17,407 nt of DNA. It comes from Planctomycetes bacterium UBA1135. Its GTDB lineage: Bacteria > Planctomycetota > UBA1135. The DNA lies in contig DCAK01000050.1 in assembly GCA_002311925.1 (NCBI GenBank), positions 267 to 17,673 of the forward strand, written 5' to 3'. How positions within the stretch are numbered: position 1 is the first letter of the stretch; every line of letters begins with the position of its first letter. The position numbers were made by a program, and so were the translations under genes. Below the pieces are notes generated by a model. The model saw only the letters and a list, made by a program, of their open reading frames with translations, had not been told where the DNA came from and made no database searches. This document shows, one piece after another, positions 1 through 7,587 of the stretch.

Positions 1-1607
1 TGGCCTGCCTCGTGGTAGGCGGTGATTTTCTTGTCCTCGGCGTCCATGACGCGGGACTTCTTCTGGCGGCCGAAGCGGACCTTGTCCCGGGCTTCTTCAA
101 GGTCGGGTTGGCGCACGAAGGAGTGGTCCTTCATGGCGGCGAGAATGGCGGCTTCGTTCACGAGGGCTTCCAATTCGGCCCCGGAAAACCCAGGAGTTCC
201 CCGGGCGACGCTGTCTAGGTCGACGGCTTCGGCAAGTTTCACACCCCGGGTGTGGACAGCGAGAATCTTTTCCCGACCGAGCACATCGGGGAGGTCGATG
301 ATGATTTCCCGGTCGAAACGGCCGGGCCGAAGCAGGGCCGGGTCGAGGACATCCGGACGGTTGGTCGCGGCGATGACGATGATGTTGGTATCGGTATCGA
401 AACCGTCCATCTCGACGAGGATGGCATTGAGGGTCTGCTCTCTTTCGTCGTTCCCGCCTCCCACGCCCGAACCCCTCTTGCGGCCCACGGCGTCGATTTC
501 ATCCAGAAAGATGATGCAGGGGGCAGATTCCTTGGCCTGCTTGAAGAGGTCGCGCACGCGGCTGGCCCCGACCCCGACGAACATTTCGACGAAATCCGAA
601 CCGCTGATGCTGATGAAAGGGACATTGGCCTCGCCGGCGATGGCCTTGGCGAGGAGGGTTTTCCCGGTGCCGGGCGGGCCCACCAGCATCACACCCCGTG
701 GGATGCGCCCGCCCAGGCGGAGAAATTTCTCGGGGAACTTGAGGAATTGGATGATTTCGGAGACTTCGGCTTCGGCTTCCTCGATGCCTGCGACATCGTC
801 GAAAGTGACACCGGTTCGATTTTCCTTGTTGTAGACCACGGCCCTGGAACGGCCGAAGGAAAGCAATCCCTGGCCCTGGCCCTTCATCTGGCGCATGAAG
901 AGAAACCAGAAGAGAAGGATGAGGAGAAGGATGGGGCCGAAACTCCCGAGAAGAAACATGAGGGTCGAATTGCCGTCGTCCGTCTTCAGCCCTGCGACCG
1001 AATCGAAGACGAGATCGTTCTGGACGGTGGCTCCAGCTCCGGTGACCAGTTTGCGAATCCTGGCGAGGTCGAGATTGCCGGGCCCGCCCGCCTGGATTTC
1101 GGTGTAGTGGGAACCTTGGGAATCTTCGTAAAGGACGAAGAGTCTCTGGTCGGTCTGCAAGCTGGTTGGATCCTCGGGGTTGAGAAGCCGGCGGAATTTC
1201 AGGGGCCAGGCCTGCACGGGGACCGCGTCCCCGTCTTCGACCATCTTGGCGAAACGGATGAGGGAGAGAGGGCTCTCCACGTCGCGGGAACGCGCCAGGG
1301 CGACCCGCACCTCCGGCCATATTTGGTTGATTTCAGGGACCTGAAGAGAAAAGGGAACGCCTGCCGCGCCATCCACGCTCTTGAGAATTCCCGAAAGCTG
1401 GCGAGGGGGGTTGATCGAGAGCTCGGCGATTTCACCGGTATGAAGGAGATACCAGAATTCATCTTCCCCCATCTCACGGTCCTGGCCTTGGCTCCCGGCG
1501 TAGACCAGGGTCAAGAGGAAAAGGAGGGTGAGAATGAGGAAGGGCTTGGTGCCGGGCTTGCGCGCCGGCTGGCCGGATTCGTTCTCGGGTTCCTGGTGGA
1601 GGTCCAT
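1..1607 (-). CDS. ftsH: ATP-dependent zinc metalloprotease FtsH (3' end outside window)
   Basis: Membrane-anchored AAA+ protease that degrades misfolded and regulatory membrane proteins. The visible 535 residues start at ATG 1607. A hydrophobic segment lies at residues 22-38 and a second at about 215-240. Between them is an intermembrane domain of about 175 residues, longer than in E. coli FtsH. The AAA module follows: Walker A GPPGTGKT at 310-317, Walker B FLDEID with D369/E370, the pore motif FVGVGAS, and the second region of homology ending LLRPGRFDR. The window ends inside the zinc motif: HEAG at 532-535, plus the first two bases of the next His codon. The peptidase domain is therefore missing only because of the window edge. 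It is the last visible gene of the corC-recO-bamD-lptE-ftsH operon and begins 7 nt after the lptE stop. No Shine-Dalgarno is visible. The family call is certain. Confidence 0.97.
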   Translation of the reverse strand, partial: MDLHQEPENESGQPARKPGTKPFLILTLLFLLTLVYAGSQGQDREMGEDEFWYLLHTGEIAELSINPPRQLSGILKSVDGAAGVPFSLQVPEINQIWPEVRVALARSRDVESPLSLIRFAKMVEDGDAVPVQAWPLKFRRLLNPEDPTSLQTDQRLFVLYEDSQGSHYTEIQAGGPGNLDLARIRKLVTGAGATVQNDLVFDSVAGLKTDDGNSTLMFLLGSFGPILLLILLFWFLFMRQMKGQGQGLLSFGRSRAVVYNKENRTGVTFDDVAGIEEAEAEVSEIIQFLKFPEKFLRLGGRIPRGVMLVGPPGTGKTLLAKAIAGEANVPFISISGSDFVEMFVGVGASRVRDLFKQAKESAPCIIFLDEIDAVGRKRGSGVGGGNDEREQTLNAILVEMDGFDTDTNIIVIAATNRPDVLDPALLRPGRFDREIIIDLPDVLGREKILAVHTRGVKLAEAVDLDSVARGTPGFSGAELEALVNEAAILAAMKDHSFVRQPDLEEARDKVRFGRQKKSRVMDAEDKKITAYHEAG

Positions 1608-1614
1608 GTTCTGT

Positions 1615-2094
1615 TTAGTCGGTTTCAGCCAATCGGGAACTCACTTCCGTGACGATGGCCTGCGAAGCTTGGCGCGCGATTCTGCGAAGGGAATCTTCAC
1701 TATTCTCGCCCACATCGGGGCGGAACTCAAAATTTCTTCGAAAACGGCCCTCCCCAAGCTGGGTGCCGGACCGATCGACCAGCTGCCAATCAATGGTGAG
1801 AGCGGCCGAGCCAACCGACACATTTCCCTGCCGGTCGGCGACGAGTGCTCTTCGGGAGGCGTTGATGACCTGGGTAGTGAGAACGAGATCCGCATCGTCC
1901 TTGGATTCGAGGCGGACATCCAGTTGGCGCTGAGCCTCTTCTCGCAGGGAGAGTGTCAGGGAGCTTTCAATGCCCCGCCACCGGGTGGGGTTTTCCGCTA
2001 CCGGAATGGAAAGTGAGCGGCCGCCGCCGATACCCGGGTCCACGAGGTGATAACCGCAGGCGCCGAGCAGGATGAAGAGAAGGGCCGCCCTCAT
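1615..2094 (-). CDS. lptE: LptE-like LPS-assembly lipoprotein
   Basis: Predicted outer-membrane lipoprotein of 159 residues. LptE plugs and assembles the LptD barrel that places LPS in the outer leaflet. A short signal peptide ends in a lipobox LGAC (residues 10-13, lipidated C13), followed directly by GYHL, the usual start of mature LptE proteins. The rest fits the fold: an early PxxNPT-like strand region, a helix with EEAQRQLD, then beta-rich sequence and a C-terminal amphipathic helix. The ATG at 2094 overlaps the stop of the bamD-like gene as ATGA, so the two are probably translationally coupled; ftsH follows 7 nt later. LptE proteins diverge strongly, so the call rests on lipobox, GYHL, length and context, not on catalytic residues. 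Confidence 0.8.
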   Translation of the reverse strand: MRAALLFILLGACGYHLVDPGIGGGRSLSIPVAENPTRWRGIESSLTLSLREEAQRQLDVRLESKDDADLVLTTQVINASRRALVADRQGNVSVGSAALTIDWQLVDRSGTQLGEGRFRRNFEFRPDVGENSEDSLRRIARQASQAIVTEVSSRLAETD

Positions 2095-2999
2095 GGTTGG
2101 ATTTCAAGGTCGAGGGGCACGGGGTCGGGGGGGAGGTCGGCCAGGCGGAGATTCGCGGTTTCGGCCGCGCTCGTTCCTTGGCGTCCCGCGGCTTCCTTGA
2201 AGTGGAGGCGGGCTCCACGAATGTTGCCGATGGAGAGGTAGTAGTCGCCAACCAGGACTTCATGCTGGCCGGCCAGCTCTTCAAGATGGGAAACGGCTTC
2301 GATGGCTTCCTCGCGGTGAAGCCCTGAGGGGGCCTGAGCCAGATAGGTCTCCAACTGGTTCATTGCCTGGGCAATCAGCTTGGGATCGGACCAGGGGCCC
2401 TTGACCCTTTCCAATCCGCACAGACCGATTCGGAAACGGGCAAGGTCGGCCCATTCGGAATTTGGATAGAAGCGAAGGAGAGTCTTGTAATCGGCGTCCG
2501 CTTCCCCGAAACGGTTGGATTCGAAAGCCGCCCCGGCCACTCGGGCAAGGCATTCAGGGGCGTAAGGGCTGTCCGGCGCCCACGCGGCCAAGTGCTGCAG
2601 AGTGACCACGCCTCGGTGGGAATCAGAAAACACCCCGAGAATGCGGACTTCACCATCCATGTAGGCGCAACCCATTTCGAAAAGGCGAGCTGCGGCCTGG
2701 AGGGAATCCTGGGCGGTGGCCCCGGCAAGTAGAAAGTTTTCGTAATTGCGGATGGCAAGGTCGAAGTCGCCGTTTTTATAGGCGAGGTCGCCTGCCAATT
2801 GGCTGTATTCAGCTTGGGCAAAACGGTCGAAGTCCTCTTCCTCCAGTCCTTGAAGTGTCCGCCAAGCGGAACCATTTTCCCCCGCAGCCATGAGGGCACG
2901 GACCTCGGCAAGGTCGGAGGAGGCGAGGGGATCCTTTTCCGGTGTCTGGCAGGCGGCCAGGCCGCAGAGCAGGAGTACGAAATAAACGCGTGCGCTCAT
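2091..2999 (-). CDS. bamD: BamD/YfiO-like outer-membrane assembly lipoprotein with TPR repeats
   Basis: Predicted lipoprotein of 302 residues. I chose ATG 2999, not the upstream in-frame ATG 3029, for two reasons: it overlaps the recO stop as ATGA, and it gives a clean signal peptide with lipobox LAAC (C17). The mature part is helical with TPR-like pairs, for example LAYKNGDFDLAIRNYENFL and RFGEADADYKTLLRFYPNSEWADLARFRIG. BamD joins BamA in folding outer-membrane beta-barrels and uses TPRs to bind substrate and partners. It is longer than E. coli BamD (245 residues). The final 60 residues contain another helix pair and a Pro-rich tail. Its neighbour lptE needs LptD to be folded by Bam, which supports the call. 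It could instead be another tol/pal-type TPR lipoprotein (YbgF/CpoB-like), so the symbol is tentative. Confidence 0.68.
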   Translation of the reverse strand: MSARVYFVLLLCGLAACQTPEKDPLASSDLAEVRALMAAGENGSAWRTLQGLEEEDFDRFAQAEYSQLAGDLAYKNGDFDLAIRNYENFLLAGATAQDSLQAAARLFEMGCAYMDGEVRILGVFSDSHRGVVTLQHLAAWAPDSPYAPECLARVAGAAFESNRFGEADADYKTLLRFYPNSEWADLARFRIGLCGLERVKGPWSDPKLIAQAMNQLETYLAQAPSGLHREEAIEAVSHLEELAGQHEVLVGDYYLSIGNIRGARLHFKEAAGRQGTSAAETANLRLADLPPDPVPLDLEIQP

Positions 3000-3706
3000 G
3001 GGTGGAATCGTTTTTGAACCAGGGGCCATGCCCTTGGAATCCGCTCAAGATGGTAACCGAGAAAGTCCCCCAGCATGGAAAGGACCGCGACCTGGTCGGC
3101 AAGGTCCGCCGAGTCCCTTGGATTACGCAGGATGGCAAGTTCCGCTTGGCCGGCTTTCTTCGCTCTTTCTTCTGGTCGCGAGGCCCCGGAGTGGAGAAGG
3201 CCTCCGGCGGCGGGGGAAAACCACCTTGCCTCTTCCGCATCCTCCTTTTCGAGGATGGGGCTCAGGCCCAGAAGCGCCAGACCTTCCAGGATTCCCCCCA
3301 GGAGGACGGTCAAGGGGTCGGCATCGCCGGCGAGTTCGCGCAGAATTCCCTCGAACCAGGCGAAGACCTCCTCGGATGGGGCGCCCGGAGGAGCCGCGAG
3401 TTCGGCGATTTCCGCCAGGAGGCCGGCCGCCGCCAATTTTTCAGTGCTGGAAGCCAGGCCGGGAAGTCGGTCGATGAGCCCCGCCTTGTAAAGGGTGAGC
3501 ATTTCCGCTCCTGGGGGCCCCCCGAACTGAAGGTCCACCAGGGCCCAGGTGTCGAGAACTCCCAACGACCCGCTCTTGGGTTTGTGGACTCCCTTGGCCA
3601 GGAGCGACACCGTTCCCTGGGCGGGAGTCAAGACCCGCAGGGCGAGGGAACTCTCCGAGAACGGCCATTTTCTCAAGACGACCGCGGAGGAGGAAAAGCG
3701 GCTCAC
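2996..3706 (-). CDS. recO: DNA repair protein RecO
   Basis: 236-residue recombination mediator. With RecR, RecO helps load RecA onto SSB-coated single-stranded DNA in the RecF pathway and anneals complementary strands. The N-terminal OB-fold is recognisable (AVVLRKWPFSESS, then LTPAQGTVSLLAKG at 26-39), as is the helical C-terminal domain with FSPAAGGLL at 163-171, where many RecO proteins read FSPxxGGxxC. The cysteines that form a zinc finger in some RecO proteins are absent; E. coli RecO is thought to manage without them. The start is GTG at 3706, overlapping the stop of the CBS-domain gene as GTGA. The stop overlaps the bamD-like ATG. Being fourth from the end of an envelope operon suggests cotranscription, not shared function. 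Confidence 0.88.
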   Translation of the reverse strand: MSRFSSSAVVLRKWPFSESSLALRVLTPAQGTVSLLAKGVHKPKSGSLGVLDTWALVDLQFGGPPGAEMLTLYKAGLIDRLPGLASSTEKLAAAGLLAEIAELAAPPGAPSEEVFAWFEGILRELAGDADPLTVLLGGILEGLALLGLSPILEKEDAEEARWFSPAAGGLLHSGASRPEERAKKAGQAELAILRNPRDSADLADQVAVLSMLGDFLGYHLERIPRAWPLVQKRFHP

Positions 3707-5079
3707 GCGGCTTCGGTTTCCTTGTCGCCGGGTAGGGGGCGAATTCGAACCTTGTGGACCCGCCTCTCGTCAGATTCCAGAACCTCGAAAACCATCCCTT
3801 CGAATTCCAGGGTTTCACCCTGGGCGGGAATGTGTTCGAGGCGCTCGCAAATCAAGCCGGCGACGGTGTCGTAATCTTCGTCTTCCGGAAGGGAAATCTG
3901 GAGGAGGTCGTTGAGGCGATCGACCTCGAAGCGACCGCCCACCACAAAACTTCCGTCCTCCAGCTTCTCGAAAATTTCGGCTGGTTCACCGATGTCATGT
4001 TCATCCTGGATTTCGCCGACGATTTCTTCAAGGAGGTCCTCGATGGTGACCACCCCGGCGGTGCCTCCGTATTCGTCCACCACCACCGCCATGTGGACGC
4101 GGCGCCGGCGCATCTCTTCGAGAATTGCGGGGACTCGAAGCGTCTCCGGAACCACGAAAGCCTCGCGGAGCCGGTCACCCACGAGGGTGTTTTCCAGGGC
4201 GGCCTGGTCGGGCCCCAATGCGAGGGCGTCCTTGACATAGAAGATGCCCTGGACATGGTCGAGGTCCTCGCTGAAGGCGGGAATGCGTGAAAATCCGGTT
4301 TCGCGCGACAGGGCGAGGGCCTCCGCCAACGACGCTTTCACCGGAAGCGCGGTGAGCTCGGTGCGGGGTGTCATCACTTCGGCGGCGTCGGTATCGGGAA
4401 GTTCCATGACCCTTTCAATCATGCGCCGTTCACCCTCGTCGAGTTCCTCCTCCCGCTCGGCTTCCCGCGCCACATCGAGAAGTTCCCCCGCGAGTCCGCT
4501 GCCGTTCTTTTCCTTGCCGCCTTCGGCGCTAATTCCCCTAAGAACGCTGCCCAGGAGAAGGGTGAGAGGGCGAAGAAGGAAGGCGAGAAGTTGAAGGGGA
4601 GGGAGGAAAAAGGAGAGGGTCCGGATGCCGCGTCCCCGCTCGACGAGGGCGGGAACCCCTTCCAGGAGGAGGCCGGCAACCAGGGCAGCGCCCACCCAGA
4701 TGGGGCCCTTGCCGGTTCCATGCATGGAGGCGGTGGAGGTCAGGAGCAGGACGACGGCCCCCGCGACTGAAAAAAGTCGGCCCAGTCCGGCGGCCGCCGT
4801 CATGCCGTCCGTGCCGGCGGCATTTTCGATGCGGCTTTGAATGGCTCCGGAGAGGTGGCGGGTGAGGTTGGCTCGTAGCGGTGAAGCCAGGAGCGTGCGC
4901 AAGCCTCCCAGGGCCGCTCCAAGCAGGAGCAGAAATCCGGGGAGGAGGAAGGCGCTCCCGGAGAAAGGAGGAGGGGTGTCCTGAACCTGGAGGTCGAGGA
5001 GCGCCTTGAGATGCGAGAAAAAAGTTTCGGTCAATCGTCGGAGATGAAGGGTCTGGATGGACCCGAACTCCATGGGCAT
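3703..5079 (-). CDS. CNNM/CorC (HlyC/TlyC) family membrane protein with CBS pair
   Basis: 458-residue integral membrane protein of the CNNM/CorC group, linked to Mg2+/Co2+ efflux or transport. Hydrophobic segments lie near residues 43-60, 102-117, 127-143 and 155-180. They stand in for the DUF21/CNNM domain but match its usual sequence poorly. The acidic linker EREEELDEGERRMIERVMEL leads to the hallmark MTPRTEL (236-242). CBS1 spans about 235-290 and CBS2 about 302-358, with VVVDEYGGTAGVVTIEDLLE as the very conserved block. The C-terminal CorC_HlyC domain covers about 368-450 (GGRFEVDRLND, YDTVAGLI). ATG 5079 gives MPM; ATG 5073, two codons later, is an alternative because a TAGAAT box touches the first ATG. 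It is the first gene of the minus-strand operon; recO follows with a 4-nt overlap. The C-terminal half is certain and the membrane half divergent. Confidence 0.9.
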   Translation of the reverse strand: MPMEFGSIQTLHLRRLTETFFSHLKALLDLQVQDTPPPFSGSAFLLPGFLLLLGAALGGLRTLLASPLRANLTRHLSGAIQSRIENAAGTDGMTAAAGLGRLFSVAGAVVLLLTSTASMHGTGKGPIWVGAALVAGLLLEGVPALVERGRGIRTLSFFLPPLQLLAFLLRPLTLLLGSVLRGISAEGGKEKNGSGLAGELLDVAREAEREEELDEGERRMIERVMELPDTDAAEVMTPRTELTALPVKASLAEALALSRETGFSRIPAFSEDLDHVQGIFYVKDALALGPDQAALENTLVGDRLREAFVVPETLRVPAILEEMRRRRVHMAVVVDEYGGTAGVVTIEDLLEEIVGEIQDEHDIGEPAEIFEKLEDGSFVVGGRFEVDRLNDLLQISLPEDEDYDTVAGLICERLEHIPAQGETLEFEGMVFEVLESDERRVHKVRIRPLPGDKETEAA

Positions 5080-5146
5080 TCTACACTGGAATGGAAGGCC
5101 ACCGTTTCACTGATGGTGCTTGTTTTGGTTGGCCTCGCGATTTCGC
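5078..5146. promoter_or_regulatory. Divergent intergenic region with a TAGAAT box facing the corC-recO-bamD-lptE-ftsH operon
   Basis: The 67 bases between the CBS-protein gene and the glycosyltransferase must carry both divergent promoters. On the minus strand TGTAGAAT (hexamer at 5083-5078) looks like an extended -10 element. It touches ATG 5079 and lies 4 nt before ATG 5073, so transcription starting from it would give a very short or no leader, with the later ATG as start. I see no -35 hexamer at the right spacing and no clear -10 for the plus-strand gene. Confidence 0.3.
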
Positions 5147-6223
5147 ATGTCTTCCCCGCATTCTCTTCGTGAGGCAGAGACCTTGGTGGTGAACCTCCAT
5201 CGAAGATATGCGGGCGTTGCGGCCACCATGCGGGCACTCGTTCCCATTCAACAAGGCATGAGGAACACCGCTTTCCTCGACCGAGGCTCGATGGGTCTTG
5301 ATGGAACCTTGACGTTTGGGGAAGTCCTACGGGAGGGTTGGACCTCGCCGCCGGGGCGCTCCAGGCGGATTTGGCATGCGCGACGCCCGACTGGCCAAAT
5401 CCTGGGCCTGTTTTTCAAATACATTCTCCGGCAACCTTGGGAGCTGGTGTACACGGTGGATTCCCCGAGGCGACATGGGTTTTTTTGGAGGGCAGTTGTC
5501 AATCGTTCATCGGCTATCATCACGGGTTCGGAACGCTCGGCGTCCTATTTGGATTGGCATACGCGGGTTGTTCCTCATGGCGTGGATGTCGCCAAGTTTT
5601 CGCCTCCTTCGGATAAGAGGATTGCCTGGAAAGAGGGTGGCTTGCCGGGGAAGTATGGGATTGGAAACTTCGGACGGATTCGTCCGGACAAAGGTACGGA
5701 TATTTTTGTTGCCGCGATGTGCGAGGTCTTGCCGCGATTTCCAGATTTCACGGCGGTCATTACCGGTCTATGCAAACCCAGCCACCACGATTTCCGTGAC
5801 GACTTGATGCGACAAGTGGAAGACGCGGGATTGAAGGACCGGATTGTCTTTTTGGGAGACCTCGAATTCGAGGACATCAAGCGCTGGTATCAAAGGGTTT
5901 CCCTTTGCGTGGCCGTCCCGCGTTCCGAAGGTTTCGGTCTGACCCCGTTGGAAGCCATGGCCTCCGGCGCCGCGGCCCTCACCTCGAGCGAGGGTTACTT
6001 CCCGAAAATTCTGGTTCCCGGAATGAATGGGGACATCGTCCCTACGGGAGATGCTCAGGCTCTTCATTGCGCGCTTGAGGGTCTTCTTGATGACCCTGAA
6101 GCGTTGCTTCGCATGGGCGAGCAGGCAAGGCGTTATGTAGTTGAAAACCATTCCATCACCCGAGAGGCCGAAGGAATTCACGCGGTCTACGATGCCGTCC
6201 TCGACGAGGTTTCCCCGAGCTGA
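5147..6223 (+). CDS. GT4-family glycosyltransferase, LpcC-like (LPS core mannosyltransferase type)
   Basis: 358-residue GT-B glycosyltransferase. The N-terminal half has VVNLHRRYAGVAATMRALVP, RIWHARRPTGQILGLFF and SAIITGSERSASYL. This order is typical of LpcC-type enzymes, which in rhizobia add mannose from GDP-mannose to Kdo of the LPS core. The C-terminal half has the nucleotide-sugar site: VVPHGVDVAKF, NFGRIRPDKGTDIFV, and the EX7E pair E261/E269 in EGFGLTPLEAMASG. I start at ATG 5147; a TTG at 5120 would add nine residues. It has no signal peptide and probably acts on the cytoplasmic face of the inner membrane. Two hand-counted 60-base lines give about 50-55% GC, below the neighbours, which hints at separate origin. 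The fold is certain; donor and acceptor are inferred from resemblance. Confidence 0.86.
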   Translation: MSSPHSLREAETLVVNLHRRYAGVAATMRALVPIQQGMRNTAFLDRGSMGLDGTLTFGEVLREGWTSPPGRSRRIWHARRPTGQILGLFFKYILRQPWELVYTVDSPRRHGFFWRAVVNRSSAIITGSERSASYLDWHTRVVPHGVDVAKFSPPSDKRIAWKEGGLPGKYGIGNFGRIRPDKGTDIFVAAMCEVLPRFPDFTAVITGLCKPSHHDFRDDLMRQVEDAGLKDRIVFLGDLEFEDIKRWYQRVSLCVAVPRSEGFGLTPLEAMASGAAALTSSEGYFPKILVPGMNGDIVPTGDAQALHCALEGLLDDPEALLRMGEQARRYVVENHSITREAEGIHAVYDAVLDEVSPS

Positions 6224-6256
6224 GGCCATGGAGCAGGGGCGCCCCATACTTCGAAC
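6224..6256 (+). promoter_or_regulatory. Short gap before hutI with a GC palindrome and a -10-like CATACT
   Basis: The 33-nt gap holds a perfect 10-base palindrome GGGGCGCCCC at 6236-6245. It overlaps CATACT (6245-6250), which matches the -10 consensus at four of six positions and ends 6 nt before the hutI ATG. No Shine-Dalgarno is present. The arrangement could be an operator over a -10 for a leaderless hutI message, or chance in GC-rich DNA. I see no -35. Confidence 0.2.
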
Positions 6257-7471
6257 ATGACCCTTGCGCCCTGCGACCTTTTGGTTCACGGAGCCGGCGT
6301 CCTCTTTTCGGGGGAGCAGGTCCTGGAGGGGGACGGGGTGGCGCTTGGCGACGGCAAGGTCTTGGAGACCGGTCCCAGTTCGGGTCTGCGCGAGCGCTGG
6401 GCCCCGGCTTCGGAATTGGACGCTGAGGGGGGAGTGGTGGCCCCGGGATTCGTGGACGCCCATGTCCACCCCGCTTTTGCCGAAGGCCGGGCCGGGGAAT
6501 TCGCCCTACGTTCCCGAGGGGCCGACTACCAGGAAATCGCGGCCGCCGGGGGCGGGATTCTTTCCAGCGTCCGGGCCGTCCGGGGGCTGAGCGAGGAGGA
6601 GCTCGCGCTCAAGGTGGCCGGCCACTTTCGGAGGATGCGCCGCCACGGCACCACCTCATGCGAGGCCAAGTCGGGTTACGGGCTGACCGTGGAGGAGGAG
6701 TTGAAATCCCTCCGGGCCATCGCGGCCGCCGCGGAAAGCACGGGGATGGAGGTCTTCCCCACCTTCCTGGGGGCTCACGCCGTTCCCGAGGAACACAGGG
6801 ACGATCCCGACCGCTGGGTGGACGCGCTTTGCGACGAGGGCCTGCCGGCGGCCGCCGAATCGGGCCTCGCCCGGGCCGCGGATGTCTTCATCGAAGGCAT
6901 CGCCTTCGACCTCGACCGCTCCCGCAGGTACCTGGAAAAGGCCAAGGAGCTGGGCCTGGCACTTCGGGTGCACGCCGACCAGTTCGAAATCCTGGGCGGG
7001 GTGGAACTTGCGGTCGAGCTTGGCGCCGAATCGGTGGACCACCTCGAGATGCTCGGGGACGGGGGTTTGGAGGCCCTGGCCCTGGGCACGACCTTCGCCG
7101 GGTTGCTTCCCGCCGTCGCCCATTTTCTCGGCCAGGAGACGGACGCCCCGGCCCGCCGATTGCTTGCCGCAGGGGTCCGTTGCTTCATCGCCACGGATTT
7201 CAACCCCGGTTCCTGTCCCTGCCCGAGCCTCCCCGAAGTTGCCCACTTCGCGCGTCGACGCCTGGGTCTCACCGCCGAAGAGACCCTGACCGCCATCACC
7301 TCCACTGCCGCCGACAGTTTGGGGGCCGGCGACCGCAAGGGCCGCCTTGTGCCGGGCCACGATGCCGACTTGGTCATCCTCGACCTCCCTGACCTGGATC
7401 ACTTCGGTTATTTTCTTGGCGAGAATCCCGTGTGTGCCGTGGTGGCGGCTGGCGGGGTAGTCGAGGAGTAA
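6257..7471 (+). CDS. hutI: Imidazolonepropionase (HutI)
   Basis: 404-residue cytoplasmic metal-dependent amidohydrolase. It opens the ring of 4-imidazolone-5-propionate to N-formimino-L-glutamate, the third step of histidine degradation. The TIM-barrel metal site is complete: H69 and H71 in DAHVHP, H239 in VHADQ, and D314 in ATDFNPGS. Substrate motifs of HutI are also present: YQEIAAAGGGI (91-101), GTTSCEAKSGYGL (131-143), ADVFIEGIAF and VDHLEML. Length is normal (about 400-420). The start ATG 6257 directly precedes the first beta strand, and no other start fits. It lies 33 nt after the glycosyltransferase on the same strand, but its GC content is clearly higher. FtcD, which uses its product, lies about 2 kb away on the other strand. 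hutH, hutU and a hut regulator are not in the window. Confidence 0.96.
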   Translation: MTLAPCDLLVHGAGVLFSGEQVLEGDGVALGDGKVLETGPSSGLRERWAPASELDAEGGVVAPGFVDAHVHPAFAEGRAGEFALRSRGADYQEIAAAGGGILSSVRAVRGLSEEELALKVAGHFRRMRRHGTTSCEAKSGYGLTVEEELKSLRAIAAAAESTGMEVFPTFLGAHAVPEEHRDDPDRWVDALCDEGLPAAAESGLARAADVFIEGIAFDLDRSRRYLEKAKELGLALRVHADQFEILGGVELAVELGAESVDHLEMLGDGGLEALALGTTFAGLLPAVAHFLGQETDAPARRLLAAGVRCFIATDFNPGSCPCPSLPEVAHFARRRLGLTAEETLTAITSTAADSLGAGDRKGRLVPGHDADLVILDLPDLDHFGYFLGENPVCAVVAAGGVVEE

Positions 7472-7587
7472 CGAAGGGAGCGTTGGTAAGGGAACTCTCC
7501 TCCAATTCGTCGCCGGGGCTACGATGGGATGGAATAGCCCTGTCCGTCGGCCTTCCCCCTAATGGTTCGATGTTCTGTCCTAGTGCC

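Noticed and set aside
252..1652. Plus-strand open frame of 466 codons
   Set aside because: It lies opposite ftsH, whose AAA motifs are complete; the frame is an antisense by-product of GC-rich codons.
3000..3029. Ten-codon upstream start for the BamD-like lipoprotein
   Set aside because: ATG 2999 overlaps the recO stop and gives a proper lipoprotein signal; the longer form puts a charged leader before it.
3163..3235. Loss of the RecO zinc-finger cysteines as a sign of inactivation
   Set aside because: Not all functional RecO proteins carry the zinc finger, and the gene is otherwise intact.
5113..5172. 19-codon hydrophobic ORF (ATG 5113) overlapping the glycosyltransferase start
   Set aside because: No Shine-Dalgarno and no support beyond hydrophobicity; could be chance.
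7432..7587. Upstream extension of the GH76-like gene into hutI
   Set aside because: It would place 52 residues before a clear signal peptide and overlap hutI; ATG 7588 (or 7570) fits better.
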